DNA from: Bacteroidia bacterium
Lineage (GTDB): Bacteria; Bacteroidota; Bacteroidia; B-17B0; Aurantibacillaceae
Direction of reading: 5' to 3'
Assembly (NCBI GenBank): GCA_016787705.1
Contig: JAEUTP010000027.1
Span: 62,001 to 126,000, forward strand
DNA length: 64,000 nucleotides
A program made the translations under genes and the position numbers. How positions within the stretch are numbered: the first letter of the stretch is position 1; each line of letters begins with the position of its first letter. The notes beneath the pieces were generated by a model. That model was not told where the DNA came from. It ran no database searches and saw only the letters and a program-made list of their open reading frames with translations. Below, piece after piece: positions 48,720 through 59,300 of the stretch.

Positions 48720-51470
48720 ATGAACCATTTTTCAACTCCCTTATTTATACCACTACTAATATTATTTGCGTTAGGGTTGAATTTAAACGCACAAAAAAAT
48801 AATACACGTTCAATTTTAGATCTTCAGTCCCGATATATCTTTACGATTGATTCTCTTGAAGGTTTTGATGAAAATGCCGCAGCATCAGCAGCCTTATCAG
48901 AAGGATATTATGGAGATGAATTCAAAGTTAGAATGTACCATTATAAAAGAGCGTATATTAACTCTAAATACAAATTAAAAAGCAAAGTACATATCAACAA
49001 TTTCTTGGGAATTACAAATAGCCGTGCTGCTTCATGTATAAATGAGGATTTTGAATCTTCAATGCCTGCAATAATAACAACTTCAAATCAAATTGCAGGA
49101 TGGACGGTAACAAGCGGTAATAATGGACTTCCAAATAACGCTTGTAGCATTGGTGGCTGTTGTCCCAATCAACCTGTGGATTGCGAACTTATTCAATGTC
49201 CAACTTCCGGATATCTGGATCCTTCAATTGGAACATGTTATCCAATATTTTCAGTATTTGGTAACTCGAATAATAATGGAAATACATTTAACCCCAACCT
49301 GCCTCAAATGAAAGGAACTAATATTATTAGAATAAATAATAATTTTCCGCAATCAAGTATTGCCAGATTGTCAAAAACGATTAATGTAACTGCTTCTAGT
49401 GCTTTATTTCAATTTGCTTATATTTCCGTTTTAAGCCCCGGGCATCCATGCTGCGGCTCGACTGCGTTTTTTATAAAGCTAACCAATCTAACCACTAATT
49501 CTATTTTGGCTTGCCCCTCGGCCAGCATATTTTCGCCTGCTCCAGGTTGCAATAGCGTTAGCCCTTCAACGCAATATTATTTAGCTGGTGGTGCTTGTGG
49601 TGTAAACCCTGCTAACAATAACAACCAATCCATCTTTAATAAATGGTCACTAGGTTCTTTGGATCTTACCCCATACACAGGGAATAATATAAACATTGAA
49701 ATAACTGTTACAGACTGTGCAACAGGGGCGCATTTTGGCTATGCCTATTTCGACTCACAATGCTCGCCCATGGATATTACCGGCAATAATACTTTATATC
49801 CAATATCCAGCCCAAGCATTGTTTTAACCAGCTGTTCGCCCAGCAGCAATACTATAATTGCTCCACCAAGTGTTGGTCCGTATACATGGACATCAACCGC
49901 AATATCAATTCCTCCAAATCTATCTACTCCGAGTCATACAAATACAACTTTAATTTCAAATCAATCCGGCACTGTTGCTTTAATTATGAGTCCGCCTGGC
50001 ATATGCAGCCCAATTATAAAAGTTATTACACTGAGTGTGACAAATGCCCCTGTAGCAAACATTCAAGTAACACAACCCTCCTGTACAAATTCTGTGGCAA
50101 CCGTATCTCTAACAATCAATTCTTCAAATACAATTAGTCCTTCAATAATTTGGAATCCGCCCGGCACGATATCAAGTAATTCTTTAACTAATAGCAATCC
50201 ACCGCCCGGATCGGGTAGCGTTACGATAGAAGATGTTTTTGGTTGCACGCTTTCGCTTAGCTACTCTATTAATACTTCTCCTATAAGCCCAATTATAAAT
50301 TCTTTAAATGTAAATCCAACCAAGTGTGATACTGCCTCGGGTATGATTAGTTTAAATGTATTTCCAATAAACACCATGTTTAGCTGGTCTCCACCTGTTT
50401 CTAACACCTATTCCGCATCTCAAATACCTGAAGGCGTTTATTCAATAACCCTCACTAATCAAACATGTACAACGTACACGCAAATAACTATTCAGGCAAT
50501 AAATAAAGCAACTATTATAAATGTTAGTAATACGTTAAGCAATTGCAATGCTGCTACCGGCGGTGCAACAATTACAGCGCTAAACAGCAATAACATTTAC
50601 GTTTGGACACCCCCTGTTTCTACATCATCAATTATTAGTAATGTGCCGGCAGGAAATTATACTGTTAATATTAATCAGGGAGGATGCGGAACGACATCTA
50701 TCATTACTATTTTAAACCCTGAGGGGCCACAAAAAATAGAAACATTAAAAAAAGATAATATATGTAAAAAGAATACCGGAAGTATTTCCATTCTTGGTAT
50801 TGATGGAGGAACTCCTCCTTATTTATTTTCTTTTAATAATACAAATTACTCTACAACAGATTCGTTTCACAACCTGGCTGCCGGTAATTATTATATTTAT
50901 ATTAAAGATGCTAACGGCTGCATATATATGCATAAGGAAACAGTTAAAGATCTTGATTCGAAAATAGAAATACATTATAAAATAAATACAACCGGTAATT
51001 GTGAAGAAACATACAGTGTTTTAATTGACAGTATAGTTGGTGGTGTACCGCCCTATTACCTAAGTGTAAATGGTTCTCCTTTGTTTTATGCTCAGTCAAT
51101 AAACGATCTAACTGAATCTGAATATGTAATTAATGTTTATGATGCCAATAATTGTATCACACCAAATTATATTGTAAATAAAACCATTAAGTCTAAGCCG
51201 CTGATATATATACCCAATTCTTTTACTCCAAACAATGATGGTTTAAATGATTTCTGGATACCATTTATTGATTGTGTAGTAGAGTATAAGTGTTTGATTT
51301 TTGACAGATGGGGCATATTGATTAAACAAATGAACAATATGGAGGAGTTTTGGGATGGAATTTTTAAAGGAAAAGAACTACCCGTAGGTGTATATAGTTA
51401 TATTATTGATATTATTGAATTTAGCAGTAAAGCAAAAAGACTTACTGGCCATATTAACCTGATAAAATGA
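48720..51470 (+). CDS. Large secreted protein with gliding-motility C-terminal domain (T9SS type B)
   Basis: 916 residues. Signal MNHFSTPLFIPLLILFALGL. The N-terminal part is Cys-rich and beta-rich (CSIGGCCPNQPVDCELIQCP). The centre (about 380-760) has repeated adhesin-like beta modules with phrases such as SGTVALIMSPPGICSP, EGVYSITLTNQTCTTY and AGNYTVNINQGGCGTT. The C-terminus is a gliding-motility type B sorting domain: YIPNSFTPNNDGLNDFWIPF, then CLIFDRWGILIKQMNNMEEF, WDGIFKGKELPVGVYSYIID. It is a type IX substrate, probably a surface adhesin. Confidence 0.9.
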   Translation: MNHFSTPLFIPLLILFALGLNLNAQKNNTRSILDLQSRYIFTIDSLEGFDENAAASAALSEGYYGDEFKVRMYHYKRAYINSKYKLKSKVHINNFLGITNSRAASCINEDFESSMPAIITTSNQIAGWTVTSGNNGLPNNACSIGGCCPNQPVDCELIQCPTSGYLDPSIGTCYPIFSVFGNSNNNGNTFNPNLPQMKGTNIIRINNNFPQSSIARLSKTINVTASSALFQFAYISVLSPGHPCCGSTAFFIKLTNLTTNSILACPSASIFSPAPGCNSVSPSTQYYLAGGACGVNPANNNNQSIFNKWSLGSLDLTPYTGNNINIEITVTDCATGAHFGYAYFDSQCSPMDITGNNTLYPISSPSIVLTSCSPSSNTIIAPPSVGPYTWTSTAISIPPNLSTPSHTNTTLISNQSGTVALIMSPPGICSPIIKVITLSVTNAPVANIQVTQPSCTNSVATVSLTINSSNTISPSIIWNPPGTISSNSLTNSNPPPGSGSVTIEDVFGCTLSLSYSINTSPISPIINSLNVNPTKCDTASGMISLNVFPINTMFSWSPPVSNTYSASQIPEGVYSITLTNQTCTTYTQITIQAINKATIINVSNTLSNCNAATGGATITALNSNNIYVWTPPVSTSSIISNVPAGNYTVNINQGGCGTTSIITILNPEGPQKIETLKKDNICKKNTGSISILGIDGGTPPYLFSFNNTNYSTTDSFHNLAAGNYYIYIKDANGCIYMHKETVKDLDSKIEIHYKINTTGNCEETYSVLIDSIVGGVPPYYLSVNGSPLFYAQSINDLTESEYVINVYDANNCITPNYIVNKTIKSKPLIYIPNSFTPNNDGLNDFWIPFIDCVVEYKCLIFDRWGILIKQMNNMEEFWDGIFKGKELPVGVYSYIIDIIEFSSKAKRLTGHINLIK

Positions 51471-51545
51471 TGGCTAAGCATTTGATATTTTGGAATATTT
51501 GTTAAACAAAACAATAAATTAAAAGAAGGAAAACTTTTTATTGCT

Positions 51546-52211
51546 TTAATTATTTAAGTGCTTATTAAAGTATTCTAAAGCTTTATTTATGCCAATATCA
51601 TCAACGCCACCTTCCCATTCGCTGGAATCGCTACGTATAAGTTGCCCGTTTTTATAATAGTAAGTATTAAACGTTATGACAGAACTTTCCTCTGCGGCAA
51701 ATTTTCCGATAGTTATTTCCGAATTAGGTTCGATCTTACTGATGTATCTGTAGGTTTGATTATTTGTAAGTTCAAGCACTTTTACAGAATGGTCTTTGCC
51801 CTGAGTAATAAGAAAAAGAGTTTTTTTATTATCCATATCGGTGGCCTTTGAACTAATTACACTATCTGTTTTTAAAATTAATAATCCCCAAGTGTTAGAG
51901 ATTTTTACTTTACCAAATAGATAAAAGTACTTACCAGTTTCTGCAAACAACGAATCATTAAACAGTAATTGGGTTTCATCACGCTCAAGTTCAGGCAAAT
52001 TTTCAACATTAAGGTCTTCTTTTGATATTTTTAAGGGTATTTTTAAATCTTTTGCTTTTTCTATAAGAGCCAATACTAGATGTTCACTCTCATCGACTTG
52101 AGTGGTTTTTGGAGGAGGAACATCTAAGAGCGTTTCAATCTTTGAATTGTTTTGCCAGCAACTGCTCATAATAATTATGTTACAAAACAAAAGTGTGCAT
52201 CTATTTTTCAT
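51546..52211 (-). CDS. Lipoprotein of unknown function, 221 aa
   Basis: I start at ATG 52211 (MKNRCTLLFCNIIIMSSC), which gives a lipobox with Cys near 18; the frame has an extra ATG 7 codons upstream. The mature part is mixed beta/alpha with phrases LLFNDSLFAETGKYFYLFGK and WGLLILKTDSVISSKATDM. No family recognised. It lies next to the 488-residue gene (overlap of 11 bases) and is its probable operon partner. The two paralogous genes before it make a three-gene unit of unknown function. Confidence 0.6.
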   Translation of the reverse strand: MKNRCTLLFCNIIIMSSCWQNNSKIETLLDVPPPKTTQVDESEHLVLALIEKAKDLKIPLKISKEDLNVENLPELERDETQLLFNDSLFAETGKYFYLFGKVKISNTWGLLILKTDSVISSKATDMDNKKTLFLITQGKDHSVKVLELTNNQTYRYISKIEPNSEITIGKFAAEESSVITFNTYYYKNGQLIRSDSSEWEGGVDDIGINKALEYFNKHLNN

Positions 52212-53667
52212 TTTTATTTTTTTTATTTTCACAATACTCTTTAACTGCTTTTAATGTCGGAAAAGAGTAAGCAGAGGCGTACCGCCATTTTTTAGTGTGG
52301 TAACGGACTATTTTTCCTACTGGAAAATAATTTAACCTTATTCCTATGAATAATAGTGCCCTGTTTTTAATACTATAGGTGCGCTCAACTAATTTTTCCC
52401 CAACAACTAAACTGGTATAGATTCTTACATAATTGAATGTTGTCTCTATATCTAGTACTTCATAACAATCTCCAAATTTTACCTCCTGCACAAAAGGTAG
52501 TTGCCTGATTTTATTCTCCAAATTTTTTGGACTATGCTTTACTGTGAGCCGACTATTTCTTTTAATTATACGTATAATTTGTCTATCAATGCTTTTTAGT
52601 TCCGGTGATTTTGTTTTTTTTACATAAACTTCCTGAGGTGAAGGCTCATCGCAGATGTATATTTGTGGTGCCCTTTTATTTATATCGAAGAGTACTTTTG
52701 TGCGAAATTTAAACTGTCCTATCGAGTCAATGTTTAATTTTTTTCCCTGATAGAAATACGTATATAAGTAATTATCCACCCGTGAATAAACCCAATTAGT
52801 GAGCGAATATAAATATTCATTATAAGGACTTACCTCGTCCCAACTGGATAGGTACAACAGTTGGAATGCCTCTGTTGATCTAGTTTGTGCGATTCGGTTC
52901 CAAATCGAATCATAAACTAAATGCCAGTTTTTTTTCACCCGCCAATCTATACTATCCATTAGAAAACGGACACAGCTGTCCACAGTATTAACAGGTTGTT
53001 CGTGCAAAAATGTTAACTCATAAATTTGTTTTACCTTTTTTAAATTTTTCTTTGTAAGTAATTCCGGCTTTTTACAGGGTTTGTTTTGTACCCTGAATTG
53101 CTGAATATCCTGGGTGATACTTTCGGGATCAATTTCCTGAGGCATATTTAAATAATAATGAATCACCGGCTTCATCTTCTTGCACTTACTTACCACTTCT
53201 TCTTCAAAATTTTTTTCCGAACCAGATTCTTCAACAGATCCATTAAGAAAGTAATTATTTAATAACTGTAATCCACCATTATTTTTTATGGTATAGCAAA
53301 GTTGTTGAAATGGCGGGAAATAATTGTCACTCCGTAGTTTTGTAACACATCCGGCATAAAGCAAATAAAACGCCTCATGGGTTTTTGTGGCAGCTATTTC
53401 TTCCAAAAGTTTATACTTAACCAAACCAATCTCCTCATGATACGCATACTTTAATAGTTGAATAAGCACCGAATCTACTTTATTTTTGGGCAATTCATGA
53501 ATAAAAGTAAGTTGATAAGGCCATTCTATCAGATGTGAATTTTCCTCTTTGAATAAGTTAACATTAGCCGTTTGTGCTTGTGCTATGCAAGAATGCCATA
53601 AAATTACATTTAAGAAAAATTTTATTAAAAAAAGTAAGTTTGAATATTTAATTTTGAAATTAATCAT
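52201..53667 (-). CDS. Secreted protein of unknown function, 488 aa (paralogue of 53660)
   Basis: I start at ATG 53667 (MINFKIKYSNLLFLIKFFLN, then VILWHSCIAQAQ), which gives a signal peptide. The body has a tandem pattern of helices with phrases such as QLTFIHELPKNKVDSVLIQL and YELTFLHEQPVNTVDSCVRF, and a C-terminal domain: QLPFVQEVKFGDCYEVL, then YVRIYTSLVVGEKLVERTYS. The next gene (53660-55060) has the same ending (QMPFVNERKYNYCEETI, VSLGILFTTNKGLVEKVYKI) and the same overall plan, so the two are tandem paralogues. No known family. Confidence 0.6.
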   Translation of the reverse strand: MINFKIKYSNLLFLIKFFLNVILWHSCIAQAQTANVNLFKEENSHLIEWPYQLTFIHELPKNKVDSVLIQLLKYAYHEEIGLVKYKLLEEIAATKTHEAFYLLYAGCVTKLRSDNYFPPFQQLCYTIKNNGGLQLLNNYFLNGSVEESGSEKNFEEEVVSKCKKMKPVIHYYLNMPQEIDPESITQDIQQFRVQNKPCKKPELLTKKNLKKVKQIYELTFLHEQPVNTVDSCVRFLMDSIDWRVKKNWHLVYDSIWNRIAQTRSTEAFQLLYLSSWDEVSPYNEYLYSLTNWVYSRVDNYLYTYFYQGKKLNIDSIGQFKFRTKVLFDINKRAPQIYICDEPSPQEVYVKKTKSPELKSIDRQIIRIIKRNSRLTVKHSPKNLENKIRQLPFVQEVKFGDCYEVLDIETTFNYVRIYTSLVVGEKLVERTYSIKNRALLFIGIRLNYFPVGKIVRYHTKKWRYASAYSFPTLKAVKEYCENKKNKNEK

Positions 53668-55060
53668 CTTTATCACCACACTTTTTCTTTTGCAATTTAA
53701 TGAAACCAGGGCTTACTGAACTGGATACAAATTTTAAACGATTGTAACTTTCGGAAGTTGTTTTTTTATCCTTAGGAATCTCACCGAATTGAATCTTATA
53801 AACCTTCTCTACCAAACCTTTGTTGGTGGTAAACAAAATTCCTAAAGAAACGTAACCCGGATATTTAGCGATAGTTTCTTCGCAATAATTATACTTTCGT
53901 TCATTCACAAATGGCATCTGCCCAATGGTTTCAGAGATACTATCCAGCGCTACCTTGTAATTAGAAAAACCGCCATATTTGTTTAAGTCACTGAAATAGC
54001 TAATTGTTTCAATTATCTTCTCATCCTGAAAACGCGTGTCTGCTTTATTCATAAAATAAGTTTGCGAGGCTTCTGTTGTATCTGCTGCGCAGTAGAAGCA
54101 TAATGGTGCATTGTCTTTAAGTATTTTTTCCGCTTTGGGGTCGTATGTACTTTTGTTTAAGTAGCTGGTCAGTTTTCCATTGAGGTAATAGGTGTTGATT
54201 GCTTTTAAACCTCCATATCTTTCAATTATACCATCCATTGGGTTTAAATCATGAGTAAACGCATACCTCTTTCTAACAGTAAATGTATACAAATAGCAAT
54301 AGGCTGATTGCGTTTTTAATTGACCAATAGAGTCGATACTAAGCTTAATAGCAGTTGTATCCATGTTTCGTCTAGTAAGTACCAAATTTTCTATTTTATT
54401 CACGAGTGTATCTAGTCGGTTTTGTGCTGGATTGTTCAAGAACTCAAATTTGTAAAATCCCTCCTCCATACGATTTATGTTTACATCATTAATTTGAATT
54501 TTTTTAAAGCAATCGGTCTCTGCCTTTTTATTTACATTGTCATTAGCCTGAGGTAAATAATAATAACCTGAATCCATCTTTGGTTTGTATTTCTCTCGTA
54601 TTGATTCGTAAATTAACGTATGATATAGCACAGGATGAAATCCAGCAGTATAAAAATTTTCGAGGTAATATTTATTTAAGGCTCTATAAGTAGCCTGCCT
54701 GTTGATTTTTTTTGCAAATTGAGTCAATTCGTTTTGTTTAGAATAGTCAATAAATCGGCAACACAAATTAGCTGTTAGTAAAAATGAATTCATGTCCTTT
54801 AAAGCTACTAATTGATGTGCGAGACTATCAATAACCTTATCGCTAGTGGCGTTACTTATTTTACCAACCAGCTCTTTTAAGGATTTACTGCCATTTAAAT
54901 AAAACTGAAATTGATTGAGTTGCTTAATTTGATTGATACTTTCATCGCTTATTTTACGCGGGGATGTTGTTTGAGAAAAACTATTTGAGGACAAAAAAAC
55001 AATAAACAAGATGAATATTAACTTAAGTTTAAAATAACAATTGATAACACTTGATTTCAT
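53660..55060 (-). CDS. Secreted protein of unknown function, 466 aa (paralogue of 52201)
   Basis: The leader MKSSVINCYFKLKLIFILFI then VFLSSNSFSQ is a signal peptide. The body has helical repeats similar to those of the downstream paralogue (NQFQFYLNGSKSLKELVGKI, GFYKFEFLNNPAQNRLDTLV). The C-terminus shares QMPFVNERKYNYC and EKVYKIQFGE with it. It overlaps the next gene by 8 bases. This is the first gene of the three-gene unit (55060 to 51546). The substrate or partner is unknown; export to the periplasm or the surface is the only firm prediction. Confidence 0.6.
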   Translation of the reverse strand: MKSSVINCYFKLKLIFILFIVFLSSNSFSQTTSPRKISDESINQIKQLNQFQFYLNGSKSLKELVGKISNATSDKVIDSLAHQLVALKDMNSFLLTANLCCRFIDYSKQNELTQFAKKINRQATYRALNKYYLENFYTAGFHPVLYHTLIYESIREKYKPKMDSGYYYLPQANDNVNKKAETDCFKKIQINDVNINRMEEGFYKFEFLNNPAQNRLDTLVNKIENLVLTRRNMDTTAIKLSIDSIGQLKTQSAYCYLYTFTVRKRYAFTHDLNPMDGIIERYGGLKAINTYYLNGKLTSYLNKSTYDPKAEKILKDNAPLCFYCAADTTEASQTYFMNKADTRFQDEKIIETISYFSDLNKYGGFSNYKVALDSISETIGQMPFVNERKYNYCEETIAKYPGYVSLGILFTTNKGLVEKVYKIQFGEIPKDKKTTSESYNRLKFVSSSVSPGFIKLQKKKCGDKDD

Positions 55061-55375
55061 TTCTATTTTCCTTCAATAATTTTTTCTTTACTGCTTGTTA
55101 TGGACGTTCTATTTCTATTTTTTGATCTATCTTTGAATCCCGATATACGAAAAGATACATCTCAATTTCGATTTTTTTTGACTTCAATAAAATATCGCTA
55201 AGGTTTTTTAAATAAATGCCGGCAATTATTAAAGTATTGCAATTCAATCAATATTCTTATAAATTTTAAAGTTCAAAATTTGTTAAATAAAAAAGTTGAT
55301 TGAATTTGAATATCAATATAAACTAATTTTGATTAATAATTAATGACTTAATTATTTTCTTTAAGCATTTTTAGT
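55061..55375. other. Intergenic region with spaced 11-bp inverted repeat
   Basis: 315 bases between divergent genes. AATTCAATCAA (55241-55251) and TTGATTGAATT (55296-55306) are perfect inverted repeats 44 bases apart. The rest is AT-rich without a visible gene. The repeat could be a regulator site serving both directions. Confidence 0.45.
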
Positions 55376-55384
55376 GTGTTAATC

Positions 55385-56215
55385 TTGAAAGTAAAACTTT
55401 ATTTAAAATTCTTATTCTTTGTAATTTTGATGTGTTCATTTTTTTCATGTTTCTCACAAAAGGATACTGTAATTTATACTTATTGGAAAAATGGCAATGT
55501 AAAAACCGAATCTTACTTCAAAATAAAAAAAAAGAAATATGATAAAAATACTATCTTAAATGTACTGTGCAAGAAAAAGACACGTTATTTTAATCCTAAA
55601 GGCACCGCAATTAGCAAACAAGATTTTAATTTTTTCTTTAATCATTATACGCTCTCAGAAAGAAATGACTCTCTTTTACAAAAAGAAAGAACAAAGGAGA
55701 AATTTGTTTATCAAGACTACAGGTTAAAAAACGAAAAGCAACAAAAAAGTAAAGGCATAAGGATTAACTTATACAAAGACAGTGTTTTGTATTCAGTTAT
55801 ATTTCCTGAATCTCAACGCGATACAGTTTACAAAAGAAAAGATACAATGCTAACAATGAAACTATACGAGATTGCATTATTTGTAAACACCAAAAGAATA
55901 GCTTCAAATCTCGACACTACATCCTTACAGTTTATAGGAGCAATAAGATCAGAAAAAGACAAATTATTTTATTTTGACAATATTACCCAGGCGGAAAGGG
56001 TTTATATAACAGCAGATTCACTTCGAGAATTACTTATTTCAAGTTCAATCACCACTTACCCCAATAAATCCTTTCCTAATAATGGTTATAGCAAAGCATT
56101 AACGGGTCTTGCGATTGGAATGGGTAAATTTGGCAATGCACTCCCAAAATTGTTCAATTTCGGTTTAATTAATATTCTCTCCATCCTTTTTAATCGCGGA
56201 CCCTACTATCACTAA
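55385..56215 (+). CDS. Secreted protein with MORN-like N-terminal motif
   Basis: I choose the TTG at 55385, which gives MKVKLYLKFLFFVILMCSFF, a clear signal peptide; an in-frame GTG at 55376 adds three residues. 276 residues. The phrase TYWKNGNVKTESYFKIKKK is like the MORN-type variant in YwqK-like antitoxin-associated proteins. Later parts read YKDSVLYSVIFPESQRDTVY and MKLYEIALFVNTKRIAS. No further homology is recognised. It is divergent from the three-gene unit to its left and convergent with the five-repeat gene to its right. Confidence 0.5.
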   Translation: MKVKLYLKFLFFVILMCSFFSCFSQKDTVIYTYWKNGNVKTESYFKIKKKKYDKNTILNVLCKKKTRYFNPKGTAISKQDFNFFFNHYTLSERNDSLLQKERTKEKFVYQDYRLKNEKQQKSKGIRINLYKDSVLYSVIFPESQRDTVYKRKDTMLTMKLYEIALFVNTKRIASNLDTTSLQFIGAIRSEKDKLFYFDNITQAERVYITADSLRELLISSSITTYPNKSFPNNGYSKALTGLAIGMGKFGNALPKLFNFGLINILSILFNRGPYYH

Positions 56216-56364
56216 TTTTATAAATAACAACATTTTAAAATATAATTATTATCAGTTAGCTTTCGTTGTATTTAGACTATTTATTCGGCTGCCTTAGCAA
56301 TTGTGGGGGAGTTTTTCTAATCAGTAGCCCTCACTCTTGGGTTTATGTTAAATCATTAAAACAA

Positions 56365-59300
56365 TTATTCCGCCCCATATACAAAAGTTTCTACCCACTT
56401 ACCATCTTTTAATTCTGAAACTACACAATTTGAGCCTTCAGAAAAAGGAGATTTATGTACACAATCCTTCTTCATATAAAGCGTAATTTTTCCTTTGAAG
56501 TATTTGTATATATCTGTATGATTAGAAGTATCATCCATTCGGGTATAAACATTACCAATAAACTCCATGTTTTCAAAGTCAAACCAAGTGTAAGTCATTT
56601 TACTCAACAGTGGATCCAATTCGAATGATTGCTTTTTACTATCATAAATAAAGAAATCCCAGCGCTCATCATTCTCACTTTTTTTGGTTCTAAAATCTTC
56701 GTACCCATCAAAGTTATAGTCACCAAATTCCTTTTTAGTTTTTGGTTTGGGTTCCAAAGCCTTTATATTTGGTATTGGTTGTAACTTTCCAAGCTTATTT
56801 AAATAAGTTATTGTTTGTGTTATGGCCAGGGTATTTAAGTTTTGTTTCACAACAACCATGGTATCCAAATACTTACCATAAAAACTTACCGTGTTAAAAT
56901 CTATTTTATCGGTATAGGTACCACTTAATTTTTTCCGATTCTCAAAAAGTTTTATTTGCTGAAGGTTTGAAAGATTCTGTTCATAGTAAAAAAACTGCTC
57001 CTTGTCATCATTCAACGCAGATAAATAATAAACCGATTGTCCAGCATTAAAACTATTGTTAAATCTAATATCAGGTATTGCATCAAAATTATAATGAGCA
57101 ATTTCAAAACTATCGCGTTGAAATGTGGTTTCTTTTAATTCATTCGCAAACAAGCTGGTTTCAAATACTTTTTTTTCGCCTTTGTTAGTTTCTATTTTAT
57201 AAATGCACAGGCGTTTTACATAACTCCCAACATCTGATGAAATTTTAATATCATCTGGGTTAAATTCTAATTGAAACCTGTACCCATCTTTAACTTTTGA
57301 ATACAATTTATAAGGTATTGGTGTATTTATTTCAATAAGTCTTCCTTCTTTATAAATATAAGTGTTTACTTTATTATGTTCTACTAAATCGTCACCTATT
57401 ATTTTCGAAAATATCTTAACAGTAGGAAAACCTTTTCCTATCATCCACACATTTTGCCTCATACTCCCTGCTGCTCTGAATCCAACAAGCTTAAAACTAT
57501 CCGGGTATAATTGAACATTAATTAATCCGCTTAGCAAATTATCTTTAACAAAATTGTTTTTCTTACTATCATATAAATGATAAGTGAATCTTTTGCCTTC
57601 ATAATCATCGCACATTATGTAATCAGGGTATCCATCAAAATTATAATCATCAATCAATAAACTATCGGTGCAAATGGCTTTCTCTTTATACTTATCTCCC
57701 CTTATAACTCTTGAGTATATTATAGAATCCTTTTTTAAATCTTTTACTTCCAACACCTTTACATAAGACCCGTACACAGGCGAAGGTTTAATATCAGGAG
57801 GATTAAAAATAAGTTTGAATTGATAGTTTTTCCATTGCTTAGTGAATTGTTTTTCGGGCTGCTTATTAATTATTGAATCTTTTTTGGGCTTTACAACAAC
57901 AACAGAATCCTTTTTGGGAGTCGTAATATTTTGTACAACAACAGGTTCGACTTGCTGAACATTATTGTTATCGGTGCTTTTATGTTTACTTAATTCCTCG
58001 GCAGACAAACTTACTTTTACTGTATTGGTGTGGGTGCCCATATCATAATTTACAATATTCTTATTACCAGTAACCAGCTTTTTATTATAATCAAACACAA
58101 CATTAAAAAGTTCACTTAAACGTTTCTCTTCAATAAATGTGTTTTTCTTTTTATAATACACATAATAGGTATGCATTGAACCCAAGGCACAAACACGAAA
58201 ATCGGTGTAACCATCAAAATTAAAGTCAGCTATTTGTAATGAGTCAGAACATATGAAAGAGGCCTTAAGCTTATTGCCATGAAATAGTTGAGAAAAGAGA
58301 ACATCCTTATTTTTAGCTTTCAATACTTCTATTCGGTAAGCGTAAGCCCCCTTCACGGAGGGAATTTCAACACCTGCAGGATTTTTATCCAACTTAAAGA
58401 TGAAGGGTTCTATATTGTATTCCTTAGCACTTGAAGGACTAAGTGTTTTTTTAAATTCAGATTCGGAAACCGATTTTAATTTATACTGAGAATAGAAATA
58501 ATAATTCACCTCCTTTTTGTGAGATTGCTGATTGTTTTTGAAAGTGCTAATGTTTATGTATTCCTGAACATAATTAAAACCCTTGCCTGAGAGCATGTAA
58601 GTATAATACTCTTCTGTTCTATCAGGATTGGGATTCATAGTATTTCCACCCTTTTTATAGGTTGTAATAATTTTGCTTGCTTTGGCAATTTTATTGGTAA
58701 AATCAAATTCAATATTATCCATTTGATTTAAAAGTGGTTCATCAACAAAGGTGTTTTTATCTTTATCAAAAACCATATAAACATATTGCGGAGAATACTG
58801 ACAAATTCTAAAATCAGGGGAGCCGTCAAAATTGTAGTCTGCTGCTTGTATACTATCAACTCCATGGTAATTCCTTTCCAAAGTGTTTTCTACAAACACA
58901 CGTTCAAATACAAGTTGTTCTAAACTATTAAATACTTGCAAGGTTTTGCAAATACAACCATCACATTCCGGACAATTAGATAGTGGGCTACGATCAAATT
59001 CAAACCTAAAACCATTTGCTGTTTTAATCGTTTTAGTTGAGTCTCTGGCTTTTACAGCTTCCAGTTCAATCGTTAAGGGGGCGTAATCATCCGACTTAAA
59101 ATAGGGGTCATCATAACCACAAAGTAATTTTAATTTGAGTTGCGAAACAGGTATAACTTCTGTTTTAAATTTTCCTCCATTTTTTTCTCCATCTCTATCT
59201 TCAATCCTTATGTAAAGCTTATCCTTCTCTTTTTGCGAATAAAGAGACCAAATTGCGCGGAACAAATAATCATTGTGAGCAAAGCTAAAGTGCTTTCTGT

